From DATHSY01 sp046729855 (GTDB lineage Bacteria; Actinomycetota; UBA4738; HRBIN12): a stretch of 5,799 bases of DNA. Every line of letters starts with the position of its first letter. The first letter of the stretch is position 1. The position numbers and the translations under genes were made by a program. Where the stretch lies: NCBI GenBank assembly GCA_046729855.1, contig JBKPHM010000073.1, positions 1 to 5,799 of the forward strand. Reading direction: 5' to 3'. Under the pieces are notes generated by a model. That model was given only the letters and a program-made list of their open reading frames with translations, was not told the origin of the DNA and did not search any database. Shown here piece by piece: positions 4,657-5,799 of the stretch.

Positions 4657-5799
4657 TCACGGACACCGATCGACATGGAGGTACAGGCTGCACTCCTCGT
4701 CAGTGAGGGATCTCCGGGCCTCCCGCCGCGCGATCTCGAGGAGATCGTCCATGTCGAGAGCCCAGATCTGAACACCGTCGCACCGGCTCGACGAAGCAAG
4801 CTTCGAACCGTCCGGACTGAAGGCAACGCCCTCCACTGCGCATCCGGACCCTGGTAGGCCGGGCTGTGGTGAGCCCGTGTCCGCGTCGAAGAGCCGTACC
4901 GAGCCGTCGACGGTGGCGATAGCGATGCGCGATCCGTCGGGGCTGAAGGCAAGGTCCTTGGCGCCGCCGGAGGGTCCGGCGAGGACGGCCAGGCGCTCAC
5001 GGCTCTCCACGTCCCATACCTCCGCGAGTCCTTCTGACCCGGTCAAGACGATCCTCGGCCCGGTGGGATCGAAATCCACTTGAGGGAAGTCGAAGTCGGA
5101 ATCCGCGTCGATCGTGAGGACGAGCTCGCCTCGGGCCCAATCCCAGATCAAGACGCGCTCTCGTCGCGCGTAGATGGCCTGGGCGGTGGCCACCATGCGG
5201 CCGTCGTAGCTAAACGCGACATCGGAGAAGTTGAACTGACCGTCGCCTGGCTCTCCCAGAACTTGGATCACGCGACCGGCGCGATCGACGATCTTCGCGG
5301 TTCCGTCCCAACTCGCCGTGGCCAGATACTCGCCGTCCGGACTGAAGGCGACCTCGTTGACGTCGAGGCCGTGTCCGATCGTGTAGAGCTCCTCCCCGGT
5401 CGACGCATCCCACGCCCTCACCGCCGACGCACCACCCAAGTCTGGCGTGCTCTGGCCCCCGAGTGCGATCGACCCGCCATCCGGCCTCACGTCGAATGCG
5501 AGGAACCGGAAGAAGTCGGTCGCCGGCCCGATCGTGCGCGAATCCCCCGTCTGCAGGTCCCAGATCGTCAGGGCCCGGCCAGCGTCGAAGTCGGCACCCT
5601 CCGGGCTCGTCGTCACGATGCGCCGTCCGTCCGGCATGAACTCCGCCGCGGGCCTGTGCGCCGCGGGAAGGTTCGCCCACTCGGCGTCCCCGCTCGGGCC
5701 GAGGTCCCAGACCTTTACCGCGGAGATATCCGCGTCCCCGGCCATCACGCGGGTCCCATCGGGGGAGAAGGCAACCCCTACGATCCCGCTCCTCGTCTC
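4657..5799 (-). CDS. WD40-repeat protein, C-terminal 380 residues (5' end beyond the window)
   Basis: The frame is open through the right edge and ends with TGA at 4659-4657. The GTG at 5748 is internal, because the residues before it (GVAFSPDGTR) already form part of a WD40 repeat. About eight repeats fill residues 6-347 of the visible part. Clear 'AFSPDG' strands occur at 10-15, 151-156, 284-289 and 326-331, with WD/FD-type ends such as VWDL (30-33), IWDL (79-82), AWD (129-131), IWDW (218-221), VWDV (261-264) and LFD (303-305). The repeats would make a beta-propeller for protein contacts. The tail (348-380, LDMDDLLEIARREARRSL then TDEECSLYLHVDRCP) is one I recall at the C-terminus of large actinobacterial WD40 proteins fused to BTAD/NACHT-type regulatory or kinase domains. 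The missing N-terminus may carry such a domain, but this is inference. The stop lies 13 bp from the partial tRNA. No terminator is seen. Confidence 0.88.
   Translation of the reverse strand, partial: ETRSGIVGVAFSPDGTRVMAGDADISAVKVWDLGPSGDAEWANLPAAHRPAAEFMPDGRRIVTTSPEGADFDAGRALTIWDLQTGDSRTIGPATDFFRFLAFDVRPDGGSIALGGQSTPDLGGASAVRAWDASTGEELYTIGHGLDVNEVAFSPDGEYLATASWDGTAKIVDRAGRVIQVLGEPGDGQFNFSDVAFSYDGRMVATAQAIYARRERVLIWDWARGELVLTIDADSDFDFPQVDFDPTGPRIVLTGSEGLAEVWDVESRERLAVLAGPSGGAKDLAFSPDGSRIAIATVDGSVRLFDADTGSPQPGLPGSGCAVEGVAFSPDGSKLASSSRCDGVQIWALDMDDLLEIARREARRSLTDEECSLYLHVDRCP

Noticed and set aside
4593..5000. Minus-strand frame ending WWALEDLNLRPLPHQA
   Set aside because: The ending is another antisense-tRNA artefact, and the remainder is a Ser/Pro/Arg-rich shadow of the WD40 gene.
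1..5799. CRISPR array, toxin-antitoxin pair or defence operon
   Set aside because: No regularly spaced repeats, Cas, nuclease or paired small genes were seen. The two propeller genes share a strand but are separated by the IS and half-tRNA, so no system is claimed.

Overview
The window is high-GC bacterial DNA. The G/C-ending codons, long antisense open frames, single-pass propeller proteins and the C-terminal signature of the WD40 protein suggest an actinobacterium, probably an environmental lineage. Genus cannot be judged from the sequence. Only one gene (the serine hydrolase) looks whole and undisturbed; the rest is edge-truncated, broken or next to an insertion sequence, so this is accessory or remodelled DNA.

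Layout, left to right. Positions 1-470 hold no complete gene. The left edge has the start of a possible minus-strand gene (1-93, perhaps frameshifted from a start near 197), and 240-377 has a short coding-like remnant. Positions 471-1634 encode an exported serine hydrolase of the beta-lactamase/DD-peptidase fold, with a strong ribosome binding site and a possible promoter. At 1765-1998 (minus) is the C-terminal helix-turn-helix of a LuxR-type regulator without the rest of its protein, followed by an inverted repeat at 2024-2075. Positions 2104-3342 (minus) encode a single-pass membrane protein with a predicted extracytoplasmic beta-propeller. Its first 26 codons are supplied by the end of an insertion sequence.

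That insertion sequence spans about 3264-4444 (1181 bp). It has 24-bp imperfect terminal inverted repeats (20/24 identical) beginning TGTGGG, and one DDE integrase-core transposase (357 residues). No clear target-site duplication flanks it. To its right, after about 150 bp with no recognisable content, lies a 45-bp piece matching the 3' half of a tRNA, from anticodon loop to CCA (4599-4643). This looks like the scar of an integrative element's attachment site. Beyond it, reading leftward from the right edge, is the C-terminal 380 residues of a WD40-repeat protein (4657-5799) ending in a tail I associate with actinobacterial multidomain WD40 regulators.

No operon is evident. The window is best read as a junction: an IS landed at or near the 5' end of one propeller gene and replaced its N-terminus, next to a tRNA-derived att-like site and a regulator remnant. 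I see no clearly new defence or metabolic system. The most informative signals are the IS-capped gene and the half-tRNA.
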